Assembly: GCF_019711195.1 (NCBI RefSeq)
Contig: NZ_CP081299.1
Location: 5,924,501 to 5,988,500, forward strand
DNA: 64,000 nucleotides
Direction of reading: 5' to 3'
DNA from: Dyadobacter sp. NIV53
GTDB lineage: Bacteria > Bacteroidota > Bacteroidia > Cytophagales > Spirosomataceae
Below the pieces are notes generated by a model. That model was not told the DNA's origin. It saw only the letters and a program-made list of their open reading frames with translations, and ran no database searches. Positions 1 through 8,204 of the stretch are shown piece after piece. Position numbers and translations under genes: made by a program. How positions within the stretch are numbered: the stretch's first letter is position 1; every line of letters begins with the position of its first letter.

Positions 1-131
1 CGGTTAAACGGTTAATGACGGGCAACTGGTGCTGGTAAAAGGTAAAAGGTTAACGGTTAAACGGTTAACGAGGGGCGGCTGGTGCTAGTAAAAGGTTAAC
101 GGTTAAACGGTTAATGACGGGCGACTGGGGC
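1..131. repeat. Imperfect tandem repeat, about 2.6 copies, cut by window start
   Basis: Units begin at 1, 54 and 100 and are 53 bp, 46 bp and a partial 32 bp. Each starts with CGGTTAAACGGTTAA, followed by a GC-richer part (GACGGGC..CTGGTGCT) and AAAAGGTTAA. The GGTTAA hexamer recurs within each unit. The first unit has an extra GGTAAAA duplication. The array probably continues upstream of the window. I see no coding potential; it looks like an intergenic minisatellite. It is not CRISPR, because the units abut without unique spacers. Confidence 0.8.
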
Positions 132-247
132 AATTAAAGGACGATATAAATACTTGGTTTCCGGCTTAATAATTATGGCTGCTTTCTTCGCTGGTAGCGT
201 TCAGGAATACTTTGCTGCCTGTTTATGTTTTGACTTGCTGAGCGTTG

Positions 248-1399
248 TTACTTTCTCAGTTTCGCTTTCAGCATTCCTGCCGCTTTGGTATAACCTCCCT
301 CTGAGCCATCCACAAAATGTATATGTCCGTCTTCCAGATCGCGTACGTAACACGACATAACGGATTCCTTGCTTACATACAATCCGTAAACGATTTCGCC
401 GGATTCCTCCAATTTATCAAGCTGTGTTACCAGTAAAAGCCGCTGAATTTCATTGCCGGAGATAACCGTATTGATCCGCCCGTCAATCACCAGTGTATCC
501 GACATGCTTACAAGCCTGTTCAAATAGGACCTTCCCTTTTCTGTTTGAAAATAAAGATAGGCGACGAATAGGCTAAACCATTTTTGGATCAGACCTAATG
601 CCCAATAATTGTTGAGCCTGGCGCGTAGCTCCAATTCCATTCTGCGGAAACTGGTTTTTTGTTTGAGCTTAGGAACTGATATAGGCTGCCTTTTTGCTGC
701 CGGGCCGTATATTTCATCAATAAGGCTGATCACCTTTCTAAAAGAGCCGGCTTGTTGTATCTCATCTTTGGCGATTGCGAGGAGAGTAACTACTTCATTG
801 CCATTATCCGGTGGCGCAATTTTATCCCACCGGCATTGCATGCCTGTAAGATCCAACTCAGGCTCACGGGCCGATTTGGATGAAAACATATAGTCTTCTC
901 CCTTTATCCTTTTCTCCGCATACGCCAGGCCGTCACCAAGCAAGACAGGAATGAACAGAATTTCAGAATTTTTGTATTTGCTTATTCTAAGAATATGCCC
1001 GTTTTCGTAAATAAACCGGACCGGAACTGTTCCTACACGCAGATCCAGGTTCAAATTGGTTTTCGTGTTTTCTTTGTAGAGCAATAGCGTGTACATGGCC
1101 AGCTCCACGATGGAATCGGGAACAATGAATGTTGCTCCGTCTCCGCCGAAGAAAAACGGGATCGTAATTTTCTCTTTATAAGCAATATTTAACACCGAAA
1201 CGATACTGCCGGTAGCAATCAGATTTACCGTTTCATGAAGTCCGTTAGCAACAGCCAGAGTAGAATTTTTTATGTCGGTCACGATCACATGCCAGTTTGC
1301 CGGAACGGGATAGAACAAATGTTCTTCCACCAGCAGCTCGCTCAGGGGAATGTGATTTGCCGGTAGTCTGGAGTAAAATTGATCGTTATTAGCTGACAT
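248..1399 (-). CDS. DUF3095 family protein with nucleotide-cyclase-like motifs
   Basis: A 383-residue soluble protein that I recognise as DUF3095; its function is unknown. The N-terminal half carries TDIKNST at residues 41-47 and FGGDGAT at 84-90. The two acidic motifs, with a G..E..N stretch between them, resemble the metal-binding Asp motifs of class III nucleotide cyclases. That resemblance is my inference. A conserved-looking C-terminus (FVDGSEGGYTKAA) is typical of DUF3095. There is no signal peptide or obvious membrane segment. It starts with ATG at 1399, stands alone, and has the tandem repeat about 120 bp downstream. Whether it makes a cyclic nucleotide cannot be decided from sequence. 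Confidence 0.8.
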   Translation of the reverse strand: MSANNDQFYSRLPANHIPLSELLVEEHLFYPVPANWHVIVTDIKNSTLAVANGLHETVNLIATGSIVSVLNIAYKEKITIPFFFGGDGATFIVPDSIVELAMYTLLLYKENTKTNLNLDLRVGTVPVRFIYENGHILRISKYKNSEILFIPVLLGDGLAYAEKRIKGEDYMFSSKSAREPELDLTGMQCRWDKIAPPDNGNEVVTLLAIAKDEIQQAGSFRKVISLIDEIYGPAAKRQPISVPKLKQKTSFRRMELELRARLNNYWALGLIQKWFSLFVAYLYFQTEKGRSYLNRLVSMSDTLVIDGRINTVISGNEIQRLLLVTQLDKLEESGEIVYGLYVSKESVMSCYVRDLEDGHIHFVDGSEGGYTKAAGMLKAKLRK

Positions 1400-1651
1400 A
1401 GTTTTTCAATTCAGAGACTTAACGTATCAATGTATATTATTTAGTCAAAATTAGCGAAAAGAAGCATTAGAGATGTATTTAAAACCTCTACTTCGTAAAT
1501 TTCCGGAACTCTCCCAAATGCAACGCGGTCTTAACCGGTGTCCACAGGTTAAGGCCAGCACAAAATTTCTTTAAACATTTTGAAATCCAAGATAAGTGAT
1601 TTTACTTTGTATTTCAAAGTACTTTTTTTTAATACTGAAACACACAATTAC

Positions 1652-1996
1652 ATGAAAGTTTCAAGAGCAAAATTTGTTGCTATTTTCCTGGTTTCGGCGT
1701 TTGTCTTTCAATTTATTTCCAATTCGGTTTTAGGAACCAAAGTTGGGCTCTTTCCTGTAAACGGCGATTTTTTTCCTGGCACTGCATCAGCGATAGGCTG
1801 GAAAAGCACCTTAGCCACCATTTTATATCCTGTTAAAATTATTTTGGTAGGGCCACTGGCGTCGTCCTTATTTAAAAATCCGGATCCGGACCCGGCACCC
1901 CCGATTTTCGTTCTGGCCTTTGCTTTCTACTGGACGGCAGTTGCATTAATTCTTCATTATTTACTCAATAAAATATTCATCCGTAAAAAAATATGA
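1652..1996 (+). CDS. Small membrane protein, unknown
   Basis: A 114-residue protein if started at the ATG at 1652. The same frame is open from a TTG at 1580, but the ATG precedes a typical positively charged MKVSRAK then hydrophobic segment, so I prefer it. It has an N-terminal hydrophobic helix (about residues 7-26), a central part with a PDPDPAPP stretch, and a second strong helix near residues 86-106 ending in KIFIRKK. This suggests an inner-membrane protein with two or three helices. I recognise no family. It lies 83 bp upstream of the DoxX-like gene on the same strand and may be co-transcribed with it. Confidence 0.6.
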   Translation: MKVSRAKFVAIFLVSAFVFQFISNSVLGTKVGLFPVNGDFFPGTASAIGWKSTLATILYPVKIILVGPLASSLFKNPDPDPAPPIFVLAFAFYWTAVALILHYLLNKIFIRKKI

Positions 1997-2079
1997 TTTT
2001 GAGTAATACCGGAAGATACCTTATTAATTGTTTCGGGAATTTGAAGGTTATGCACTCAAAAGTTCAGTAACATACAGTT

Positions 2080-2799
2080 ATGAATAAAATTGAAGAAATA
2101 TATTACGAAGCAAAATCTGATAAATGGTTTAGGGGATTTGCGATGTTTTGCCGCATCGCACTTGCTGCGAGTTTTATTCCGGCAGGTTACGTTAAAATTA
2201 TGGGTGAAAGGTTCGCCAGTGGTTTGCCGTCCAATAACCCTTTGGGACATTACTTCGATGCTTTACATCTGACGGGATATTATTATACTTTTATAGGGAT
2301 TGGTCAGATCATCATAGCGATACTTTTATTGATTCCGAGAACATCGCTTCTTGGTGCGATGATGTATTTTCCCGTCATCCTCAATATTTGTGTGCTAACT
2401 TATGCTACCCGTTTTAACGGTACCCGGATTGTAACGATGATGGTATTGGCTGACTTATTTTTATTGATCTGGGACTACGACCGTTTGAAACACATTTTGC
2501 CATTTAAGCAAATTCAGACAAATACTCCTGTGTTAGAAAAGCCGAATAAACGCCTTCGGATCCTCTTTTTTGGAGGTTCCATTGCAGTTCTAGCCTTTAT
2601 TATTTTTGGTACTTTTTATTTATACGAGATTGTGCCGGGCAACTCAGAAGCTGAATGCAGAAATCAATGTGCTTCAGGTAAAAAACCGGCGGCTTGCCAG
2701 GTTTTTTGTGACTGCATTTATAATCAGGGCCAACCGCTGGACAGTTGTCTGGCAAATTTTGACAAGTCAAAAGATATTCGTAAATCCGATATGCAGTAG
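2080..2799 (+). CDS. DoxX-like membrane protein with a cysteine-rich tail
   Basis: A 239-residue protein. Residues about 20-140 look like a four-helix DoxX/DoxD-type membrane domain, with the start-of-helix pattern FCRIALAASFIPAGYVKI and later helices around 65-90 and 95-135. After a cytoplasmic loop, a fifth helix lies at about 170-190. It is followed by a roughly 45-residue tail with six cysteines (CRNQC, CQVFCDC, DSC). The tail is not part of the usual DoxX domain and by topology would probably be periplasmic. The six cysteines suggest disulfides or metal binding; this is inference. DoxX proteins are often linked to redox or membrane stress, but the substrate here is unknown. Confidence 0.7.
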   Translation: MNKIEEIYYEAKSDKWFRGFAMFCRIALAASFIPAGYVKIMGERFASGLPSNNPLGHYFDALHLTGYYYTFIGIGQIIIAILLLIPRTSLLGAMMYFPVILNICVLTYATRFNGTRIVTMMVLADLFLLIWDYDRLKHILPFKQIQTNTPVLEKPNKRLRILFFGGSIAVLAFIIFGTFYLYEIVPGNSEAECRNQCASGKKPAACQVFCDCIYNQGQPLDSCLANFDKSKDIRKSDMQ

Positions 2800-2913
2800 T
2801 AAGGTGCCTTGGAAATGCCCCATCCGGGCTTCTGCTTGTGTAGATTTGGGATAGGAGGGATTTTCCTGATCACAGCTTATTGCAAATCGTCTGAGATATA
2901 AATTTTGATTAAA

Positions 2914-2966
2914 ACGCGTTGCAAACGCTAAGCCATGAAAACACCGATTGCAAATCGGTGTTAGCG
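2914..2966 (-). repeat. Bipartite double-hairpin repeat, copy 1
   Basis: Two short palindromes separated by about 10 bp. The first is GCGTTGCAAACGC (around 2916-2928), then AAGCCAT, then AACACCGATT/AATCGGTGTT arms (2940-2962), then AGC. It is the reverse complement of the copies at 27234, 28204 and 30836. It sits between the DoxX-like gene and the next membrane protein gene. Confidence 0.8.
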
Positions 2967-3059
2967 GGTTATCGAAAATTAACCGATTGTTATCTTAATT
3001 TACAGTTTGAAATTTTTTACTTTTCATAAAACTCAGGTGCGTACATTAAATACAAGGTT

Positions 3060-3383
3060 ATGTGGACAACAGAATCCCTTTGGTTTGAGGTAGCAATTGT
3101 CAGCATCATTTATGCTGTTGGAAATATCTTTTTCGGACACTTTGAAGAAAGGACGCCAAAAATTCGAAGGCTGGGAAAATACCTGCTGACCATCCTGATT
3201 GTTTGTGTAATCTCCCTGTATCTTGGCCGTAGTGCAGCAATATGGTTGTTAACGGTCATGCTTATTCCAATTTTATATATCCATCTCTACTTCCTTCCAA
3301 AGAAAAAAGGCATCAATGGTTTGACCGGCGAACCAAAAAGCAGGTATTACGAATTTCGTGGATGGAGTAAGGAGATTTTCTAA
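3060..3383 (+). CDS. Small membrane protein, unknown
   Basis: A 107-residue protein starting with ATG. It has three hydrophobic stretches, at about residues 8-26, 41-58 and 61-80. A basic segment (RTPKIRRLGKY) lies between the first two, and the C-terminal tail is polar (KKKGINGLTGEPKSRYYEFRGWSKEIF). I do not recognise a family. It is flanked upstream by the 2914-2966 repeat and ends just before a 40-bp perfect palindrome that probably terminates it. It converges with the carboxylesterase gene. The compositional pattern of charged loops between clean helices supports real coding, but the role is unknown. Confidence 0.6.
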   Translation: MWTTESLWFEVAIVSIIYAVGNIFFGHFEERTPKIRRLGKYLLTILIVCVISLYLGRSAAIWLLTVMLIPILYIHLYFLPKKKGINGLTGEPKSRYYEFRGWSKEIF

Positions 3384-3385
3384 TA

Positions 3386-3449
3386 AACCAGCTCGCCCCG
3401 ATTTTAAAATCGGGGCGAGCTGGTTCAGCGTTTGTAACGCGATTCAAAT
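3386..3449 (+). repeat. Bipartite repeat copy 2, with a 40-bp perfect palindrome acting as bidirectional terminator
   Basis: Positions 3386-3425 form a perfect palindrome: arms AACCAGCTCGCCCCGATTTT and its complement, no loop. It is followed by CAGCGTTTGTAACGCG, the second palindrome of the repeat family. It sits exactly between two convergent genes and probably ends both transcripts. The CCCCGATT core matches the CCCCGATT variant in the copy at 28297. Confidence 0.8.
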
Positions 3450-5087
3450 TACTGCTTCCCAAGAAAAGAGTCCATCAACAAATACCTTCCCCGGTTTTTC
3501 TCCGTTTCCAGGCTTGTTTTTACAGCAATATGCATGTATTGGGCATTTTGGTCTTTACTTATTGGTTTCCATTCAGGCAGGCCGGTACCATTGGGATTAT
3601 GGGTTTTAACAAAATTGGCAAAGTAATTTTGCATGATTTCTGATACTTTATGATCTTCCGGTGTCCATGCATATACTTTATTAAGCGAAAGATTTCCCAT
3701 CGCATATTCAATTTCAGCCGAATGAACAGCTCCCTGTGGAAGCGGCGCCTTTACCGGCGCTGCATCCTTGGATTTGGTAATTCCTCCGGCCAGTCCAGGT
3801 GCTGCATTGCCCATTTCGGGTGTCATGGCCGGGCGAGGATGTGCATAGAAATAACGGTATACCGGCTTTCCGCCCCCGGTTTTGCTTTGGATATCGGCCC
3901 ATTTCCAGGTTCCAAATCCGATAAAACGATCACCGGCAAGATCTGTCGCGACTTTTTCAACATCAGCGTCGGATGAAACAGCATATTGTTTTAAAATCTT
4001 GCCGGCATTTTCGCCATACAGCTTTTGTACTGTTTTGGTATAGTTTTCAACTGTCGGTGATTCTTTTCCTAAAATAGCCCTGTAATTCATTTCTTCCGAA
4101 TTCCAGCCTGCCAGTAAGGGTACCTGTGATTGTTCGCCATTCAGATACGTTTCCATAGGTGGTTTTGCAAAGAAATATCCGTCCACGCTGGACATAAATC
4201 TGGGAACTCCCGGCTTATCCGTGAATCCAAGCAATTTTTCAGCTGGCATGGCTCTTAATTCTGAAAGTGATTTAGCACCCACATGTTCCGCAAATTTCAG
4301 CCCGCTTTGTTCTGCTTCCAGCAAGCGGAACTGGTGGTAATGTTCCCAGCACCGAGCCACTTTCACCAATTGCAGCTGCGAACAGATCTTTCGACAGGGG
4401 AGAAGCCATCAGTGCACTCACAGAAAGTGAACCTGCTGATTCTCCGGCAATAGTTACGCGGTTTGGATCTCCTCCAAAAGCGGCAATATTCTGTTTTACC
4501 CACTGAAGTGCAGCGGCCTGGTCCAGATATCCGTAATTACCGGATGCATGATGGGACGATTCCTTTGTTAATTCGGAAGAAGCCATGAAGCCAAATACGC
4601 CTAAACGGTAATTAACTGTCAGACTTACCATTCCTTTTTTTGCCATACTTTCACCGTCATAACGTCCTTCCGAACCATCACCCGCAATGAAACCACCACC
4701 GTAAAAGTAAACGAGTACCGGAAGTTTCTCAGTAGCCGATTTGGCAGGCGACCATACATTCAGGTACAAACAATCCTCGCTCATTCCATCCGAACGAAAG
4801 CCCATGTCACCAAAAACGGCATTCTGCATGGCGCGAGGGCCGAATTTTTCAGCTTTACGTACGCCCTCCCAGTTTTTCACAGGCATTGGCTCTTTCCACC
4901 GCAACGCTCCAACAGGTGGCTGTGCGAACGGGATTCCTTTAAAAGCATGGATTCCGGATGCCTCTGTAACTCCTTCAACTATACCGTTCACCGTTTTGGC
5001 TTGCGGAGCATTTGTCTTTTTGGACTGAGCCGTAGCCAGTTGTAACATTTGCATAGTCACCAGGACTGTTATAAATAATATTTTCAT
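3449..5087 (-). pseudogene. Type B carboxylesterase, split by one frameshift
   Basis: The family hydrolyses carboxylic esters. The upstream frame (5087 down to about 4320) gives a signal peptide (residues 1-20), the oxyanion YGGGF near 129-133, EDCLYLN at 104-110 and nucleophile elbow GESAGS with Ser217. The downstream frame (to 3449) carries the NSEEM acidic region and the catalytic-His region AVHSAEIEYAMGNLS. The frames join at CTTGCTGGAAGCA (minus strand). Removing one G (plus-strand CC at 4318-4319) joins VPLA to EAEQSG and gives about 545 residues, a normal family length. All catalytic regions are kept. Either a recent one-base insertion or a sequencing error is plausible; I cannot tell which. 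Confidence 0.85.
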
Positions 5088-5159
5088 CAGTTAGGTTTTT
5101 TAAAATAAAAGAAAAGAATATACGCGATCTCCTTACAGAATGAAAGGTTTAATCCTATA

Positions 5160-5555
5160 TTATTTTTGAATTATCTTATTTGTGAAATTTTCTTGAAACG
5201 GTAAATGCCCATCCTTTATCAGTTTTTCTAATTCAAAGCGGTGATCTTCTCCCCATCGTGCTATAAAAGCAATTGCGGGAATAAGGGTTTCTCCCAAAGG
5301 CGTAAGTTCATATTCCACTTTTAAAGGAAGTTCATTAAAAGTAATTTTTGTCAGGATGCCATGTTCTGTCAGCTGTTTTAGCTGTGTATCCAGAACCCTT
5401 CTTGAAGCATTGGGCAATTTTCGCTGTAATTCACCGGGACGTTTAATGCCTGAGTAAATGTTCCAGATCAGGTTCGCCTTCCATTTTCCATTCACCACTT
5501 CCATAAACAAATGCAAGCCACAATCTATTGAAACCGGTATCTTTTTTTGGTACAT
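5160..5555 (-). CDS. HxlR family transcriptional regulator
   Basis: A 131-residue winged-helix regulator. I chose the ATG at 5555 (MYQKKIPVS) rather than an open extension to 5660, because the HxlR domain begins directly after it and the family is usually 100-130 residues. The N-terminal Cys in DCGLHLFMEVVNGKWK, then W-x-I-x-S-G-x-x-R, then PNASRRVLDTQLKQLTEHGI and the beta-wing VEYELTPLGETL are characteristic. It is divergent from the aldo/keto reductase at 5676 with a 120-bp shared control region, so regulation of that reductase is likely. HxlR proteins often sense electrophiles or aldehydes through the N-terminal cysteine; whether this one does is inference. Confidence 0.88.
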   Translation of the reverse strand: MYQKKIPVSIDCGLHLFMEVVNGKWKANLIWNIYSGIKRPGELQRKLPNASRRVLDTQLKQLTEHGILTKITFNELPLKVEYELTPLGETLIPAIAFIARWGEDHRFELEKLIKDGHLPFQENFTNKIIQK

Positions 5556-5675
5556 TTTAAATTGATTTGATCGGCAAATATAAGTCATACGAAACCAAAA
5601 TCGGGTATAGATAAATTCAGCCGTACTTGTATGTAAATGTCTGTTTACCCAGTTTTGCATAAAAAAAAGACTATC
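5556..5675. promoter_or_regulatory. Divergent control region between hxlR-type and reductase genes
   Basis: This is a 120-bp intergenic region between divergent starts. On the minus strand TATATTTG (plus 5575-5582) fits the Bacteroidota -7 consensus TAnnTTTG, about 20 nt upstream of the regulator ATG. I do not see a convincing -33 element at standard spacing. The site overlaps the region where an HxlR dimer would be expected to bind, consistent with autoregulation; this is inference. Confidence 0.4.
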
Positions 5676-6644
5676 ATGAAGTATAAGTTATTTGGGGCAA
5701 AAACAGGTTTTTATGCCAGTGAAGTCATATTAGGTGCAGCCAGTTTTGGAATGAGAAAGGGTTACGGATCAACACCTGAAGATGCCGGCCAGATATTAGC
5801 TGTTTATGCAGATGCCGGTGGAAATTTTATAGATATAGCTGATACATATCAACTGGGTGAAGCTGAGGATCTGGTTGGAAAATTCATTGAACATCAGCGG
5901 AATAACTTTATCATTTGTACCAAATATACTCGAAGCAGTGAAGCTGATCCCTGGATCAGCAATTTTGGTAATCATCGTAAAGCAATGAGACAGGCAGTAG
6001 AATCCAGTTTGAAACGCCTGAAAACCGATTATATTGACATCTACATGCCACATTATGATGACGGCGTAACACCTCTTGAAGAAATAGCAAGAGGTTTGGA
6101 GGATCTGGTTCGTTCAGGGAAAGTGCTGTATACAGGTTTGACAAACTTTCCCGCCTGGAAAGCTGCCGCAATTGCCAGTTCAACACAATTGAATGCCATC
6201 CAGATTGAATACAACTTATTACAGCGCACAGCAGACCGGGAACTCATTCCTATGGCAGCACAATTTGGTTTGGGCACGATGATGTATTCGCCATTGGCAG
6301 GTGGCTTGCTTACAGGAAAATACCGTAAAGGGGAAACCGGCCGTATTTCCCTGGGTTCGGATTTAGAATATCAGGAAAATGAGATCACAAAAACAGTGAT
6401 CGATCAGTTGTTTATAATTGCGGCCGAACTTGATGTGACACCCGGCCAGGTAGCTTTTGCCTGGGTTTTATCAAAAGGCGCTTTTCCGATCGTTGGCGCA
6501 CGTACGATCGGGCATATCCATGATGGTTTGAAAGCAACAAATATTCAACTGAGTCCCGAACACATCAATCAGTTGAATCAGCTGAGTGCTGTTTCTTTGG
6601 GTTATCCTCATGATTTACTCGCAACGGTTCAGAAAAACAGCTAA
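5676..6644 (+). CDS. Aldo/keto reductase
   Basis: A 322-residue NADPH-dependent aldo/keto reductase acting on carbonyl compounds. I place the start at the ATG at 5676 (MKYKLFGAKT); the frame is open 39 bp further up but without family-like sequence. The (beta/alpha)8 signature residues are visible: Asp53 and Tyr58 in FIDIADTYQLG, Lys83 in CTKYTR and His126 in DIYMPHYDD. The cofactor-binding YSPLAGGLLTGKY and the late VGART are also present. It is divergent from the HxlR regulator and precedes a RidA-like gene by about 100 bp. The substrate is unknown; the pairing suggests an inducible carbonyl detoxification unit. Confidence 0.92.
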   Translation: MKYKLFGAKTGFYASEVILGAASFGMRKGYGSTPEDAGQILAVYADAGGNFIDIADTYQLGEAEDLVGKFIEHQRNNFIICTKYTRSSEADPWISNFGNHRKAMRQAVESSLKRLKTDYIDIYMPHYDDGVTPLEEIARGLEDLVRSGKVLYTGLTNFPAWKAAAIASSTQLNAIQIEYNLLQRTADRELIPMAAQFGLGTMMYSPLAGGLLTGKYRKGETGRISLGSDLEYQENEITKTVIDQLFIIAAELDVTPGQVAFAWVLSKGAFPIVGARTIGHIHDGLKATNIQLSPEHINQLNQLSAVSLGYPHDLLATVQKNS

Positions 6645-6747
6645 ACATTTTTATAATACCAAAAAAGGTATGACATAAGGCTGTCAGAAGCGGTAACGAA
6701 TTTTGTAAGATCAAGTGAAAAAATCCTTGTTTAAACAAAATTAAAAA

Positions 6748-7140
6748 ATGGAAAAGCGAACAATTGATCCCTGGAAATGGGGCGAGTATACCAATTCGGT
6801 GCAGGCGGTTGAAATCAAACAGGCCGAAGGAACATTGTATTGCTCCGGACAGGTAGCAATAGATGCAGACGGGCAGCCAAGTACGGCTGATATGAGAGCT
6901 CAGCTGATCCATACCATGCAGAACCTTGAACACCTTATCAGCGAGTCCGGGTATGAATGCCAGGGAATTGTACGGTTAAATGTATTTACCACTTCGACGC
7001 AGGAGTTTTTTACAACCTGTACGGATGTATATCAAAATTGGGTAGTTAAGCATGGTATTAAGCAAGCAACAACGTTGGTTGAAGTAAAAGGGCTTTTTGC
7101 AGGGTTAGCCATTGAACTGGAAGCGACGGTGGTAAAGTAG
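6748..7140 (+). CDS. RidA/YjgF-like protein lacking the catalytic arginine
   Basis: A 130-residue Rid superfamily protein. The pattern is TLYCSGQVAIDADGQ, then AQLIHTMQNLEHLISESG, then VRLNVFTT, then TTLVEVKGLFAGLAIELEATVV. In true RidA imine deaminases an Arg occurs in the A-R-S-T-V-E motif. Here the equivalent position is Thr108 (QATTLVEV). That suggests a Rid subgroup without deaminase activity, or with another small-molecule ligand; this is inference from the missing residue. It has an ATG start with an A-rich upstream region and lies downstream of the aldo/keto reductase on the same strand. It is followed by an intrinsic terminator. Confidence 0.85.
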   Translation: MEKRTIDPWKWGEYTNSVQAVEIKQAEGTLYCSGQVAIDADGQPSTADMRAQLIHTMQNLEHLISESGYECQGIVRLNVFTTSTQEFFTTCTDVYQNWVVKHGIKQATTLVEVKGLFAGLAIELEATVVK

Positions 7141-7167
7141 TCAGACAAATAAATCAAAATGGCAGGG

Positions 7168-7205
7168 GGCTGTACTCTTTTAAAAAGGGTGCAGTCTCTT
7201 TTTTT
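7168..7205 (+). terminator. Intrinsic terminator after the RidA-like gene
   Basis: The stem CTGTACTCTTTT pairs with AAAAGGGTGCAG (two G-U pairs). It is followed by TCTCTTTTTTT. It lies 30 bp after the stop codon and before the SDR gene, so that gene needs its own promoter. Confidence 0.75.
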
Positions 7206-7309
7206 AGATATTGAATTTTCTCATTTTGACTACAAATGCCCTCAATCAGGATACAAACCGGGAATGGCTTTTGCTGACATTTGTAGAATCATAAATAATA
7301 AAGAAAACC

Positions 7310-8101
7310 ATGGTACAACAAAATGAAACTCCGGATACTGGTTCTATAATCACAAAGGACAAATCAGTTGCATTGGTTACAGGTGCCAACCAGGGAATTG
7401 GCTTTCAGGTGGCGAAGGAGCTCGCGGAACATGGCTACATTGTCCTTGTCGGCTCGCGTAACTTCGAAAATGGAGAAAAGGCTGCAAAAAGTATAGGGCA
7501 GGATGCCTACGCAATTCAGATCGACGTTACAGATCAGGCATCTATCAATGCTGCAGCAGAACGGATTCAAAATGAATTTGGCCGTCTCGACCTGCTGGTT
7601 AATAATGCGGCCATATCCAACACCGGAACGCCGGGAAGATCTCTTGAAGAAATGGTTAATTCTGGCCGTGCAAGTGTGGCGTCACTGGATGAAGTTCGCG
7701 CAATTTACGAAACAAATGTGTTTGGTGTCATCGCCGTTACGCAGGCTCTGCTTCCAATACTGCGTAAAGCGCCGGCTGCGAAAATTGTAAACGTATCGAG
7801 TGGGGTAGGCTCACTGACGTTGAACGCAGACCCTTCATTTCCGTACCGTGCAGGATTTGGGGTAGGTTATGCAGCATCCAAAACAGCCCTCAATGCGGTC
7901 ACCCTTTCCTTTGCAATCGAACTCGAATCTACAAACATCAAGGTTTACGCGGCCAGCCCAGGCTTTACTGCAACGGCCCTCAATAACTTCGCCGGTACTG
8001 AAACGGTCGAAGAAGGTTCCCGTAACATAGTCCGTGTAGCTTTGGAAGAAAATGGCCCGACAGGCACATTTTCTGGTCCTGATGGTCCGTTTCCCTGGTA
8101 A
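7310..8101 (+). CDS. SDR family NAD(P)-dependent oxidoreductase
   Basis: A 263-residue classical short-chain dehydrogenase. Visible motifs: the cofactor glycine motif TGANQGIG at residues 24-31, the VGSRN segment that would favour NADP, NNAA at 98-101, catalytic Ser in NVSSGVG (163-164), and YAASK with Tyr187 and Lys191. There is a short Ser/Thr-rich N-terminal extension before the first strand. The C-terminus SPGFTATALNNF is typical of the family. Substrate specificity is not readable. A terminator precedes it, and the AraC-type gene follows after 103 bp on the same strand, so the two may be regulated together. Confidence 0.92.
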   Translation: MVQQNETPDTGSIITKDKSVALVTGANQGIGFQVAKELAEHGYIVLVGSRNFENGEKAAKSIGQDAYAIQIDVTDQASINAAAERIQNEFGRLDLLVNNAAISNTGTPGRSLEEMVNSGRASVASLDEVRAIYETNVFGVIAVTQALLPILRKAPAAKIVNVSSGVGSLTLNADPSFPYRAGFGVGYAASKTALNAVTLSFAIELESTNIKVYAASPGFTATALNNFAGTETVEEGSRNIVRVALEENGPTGTFSGPDGPFPW

Positions 8102-8204
8102 TTTTGCATTTTGTCAGATAATTATAACGCAGGAAATTCCTTTGTAAAATCATGATAACCGGTAATATTTAATTATCGGTTATCATTGCACTAAACTATT
8201 CAAA

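Noticed and set aside
1..131. Possible CRISPR array
   Set aside because: Units abut directly and vary internally; there are no unique spacers and no cas genes.
154..360. Open frame on the plus strand over the DUF3095 gene end
   Set aside because: It is antisense to a convincing protein and has no family-like composition.
5556..5660. N-terminal extension of the HxlR regulator to 5660
   Set aside because: The extra 35 residues do not resemble the family and would overlap the start of the divergent reductase reading frame.
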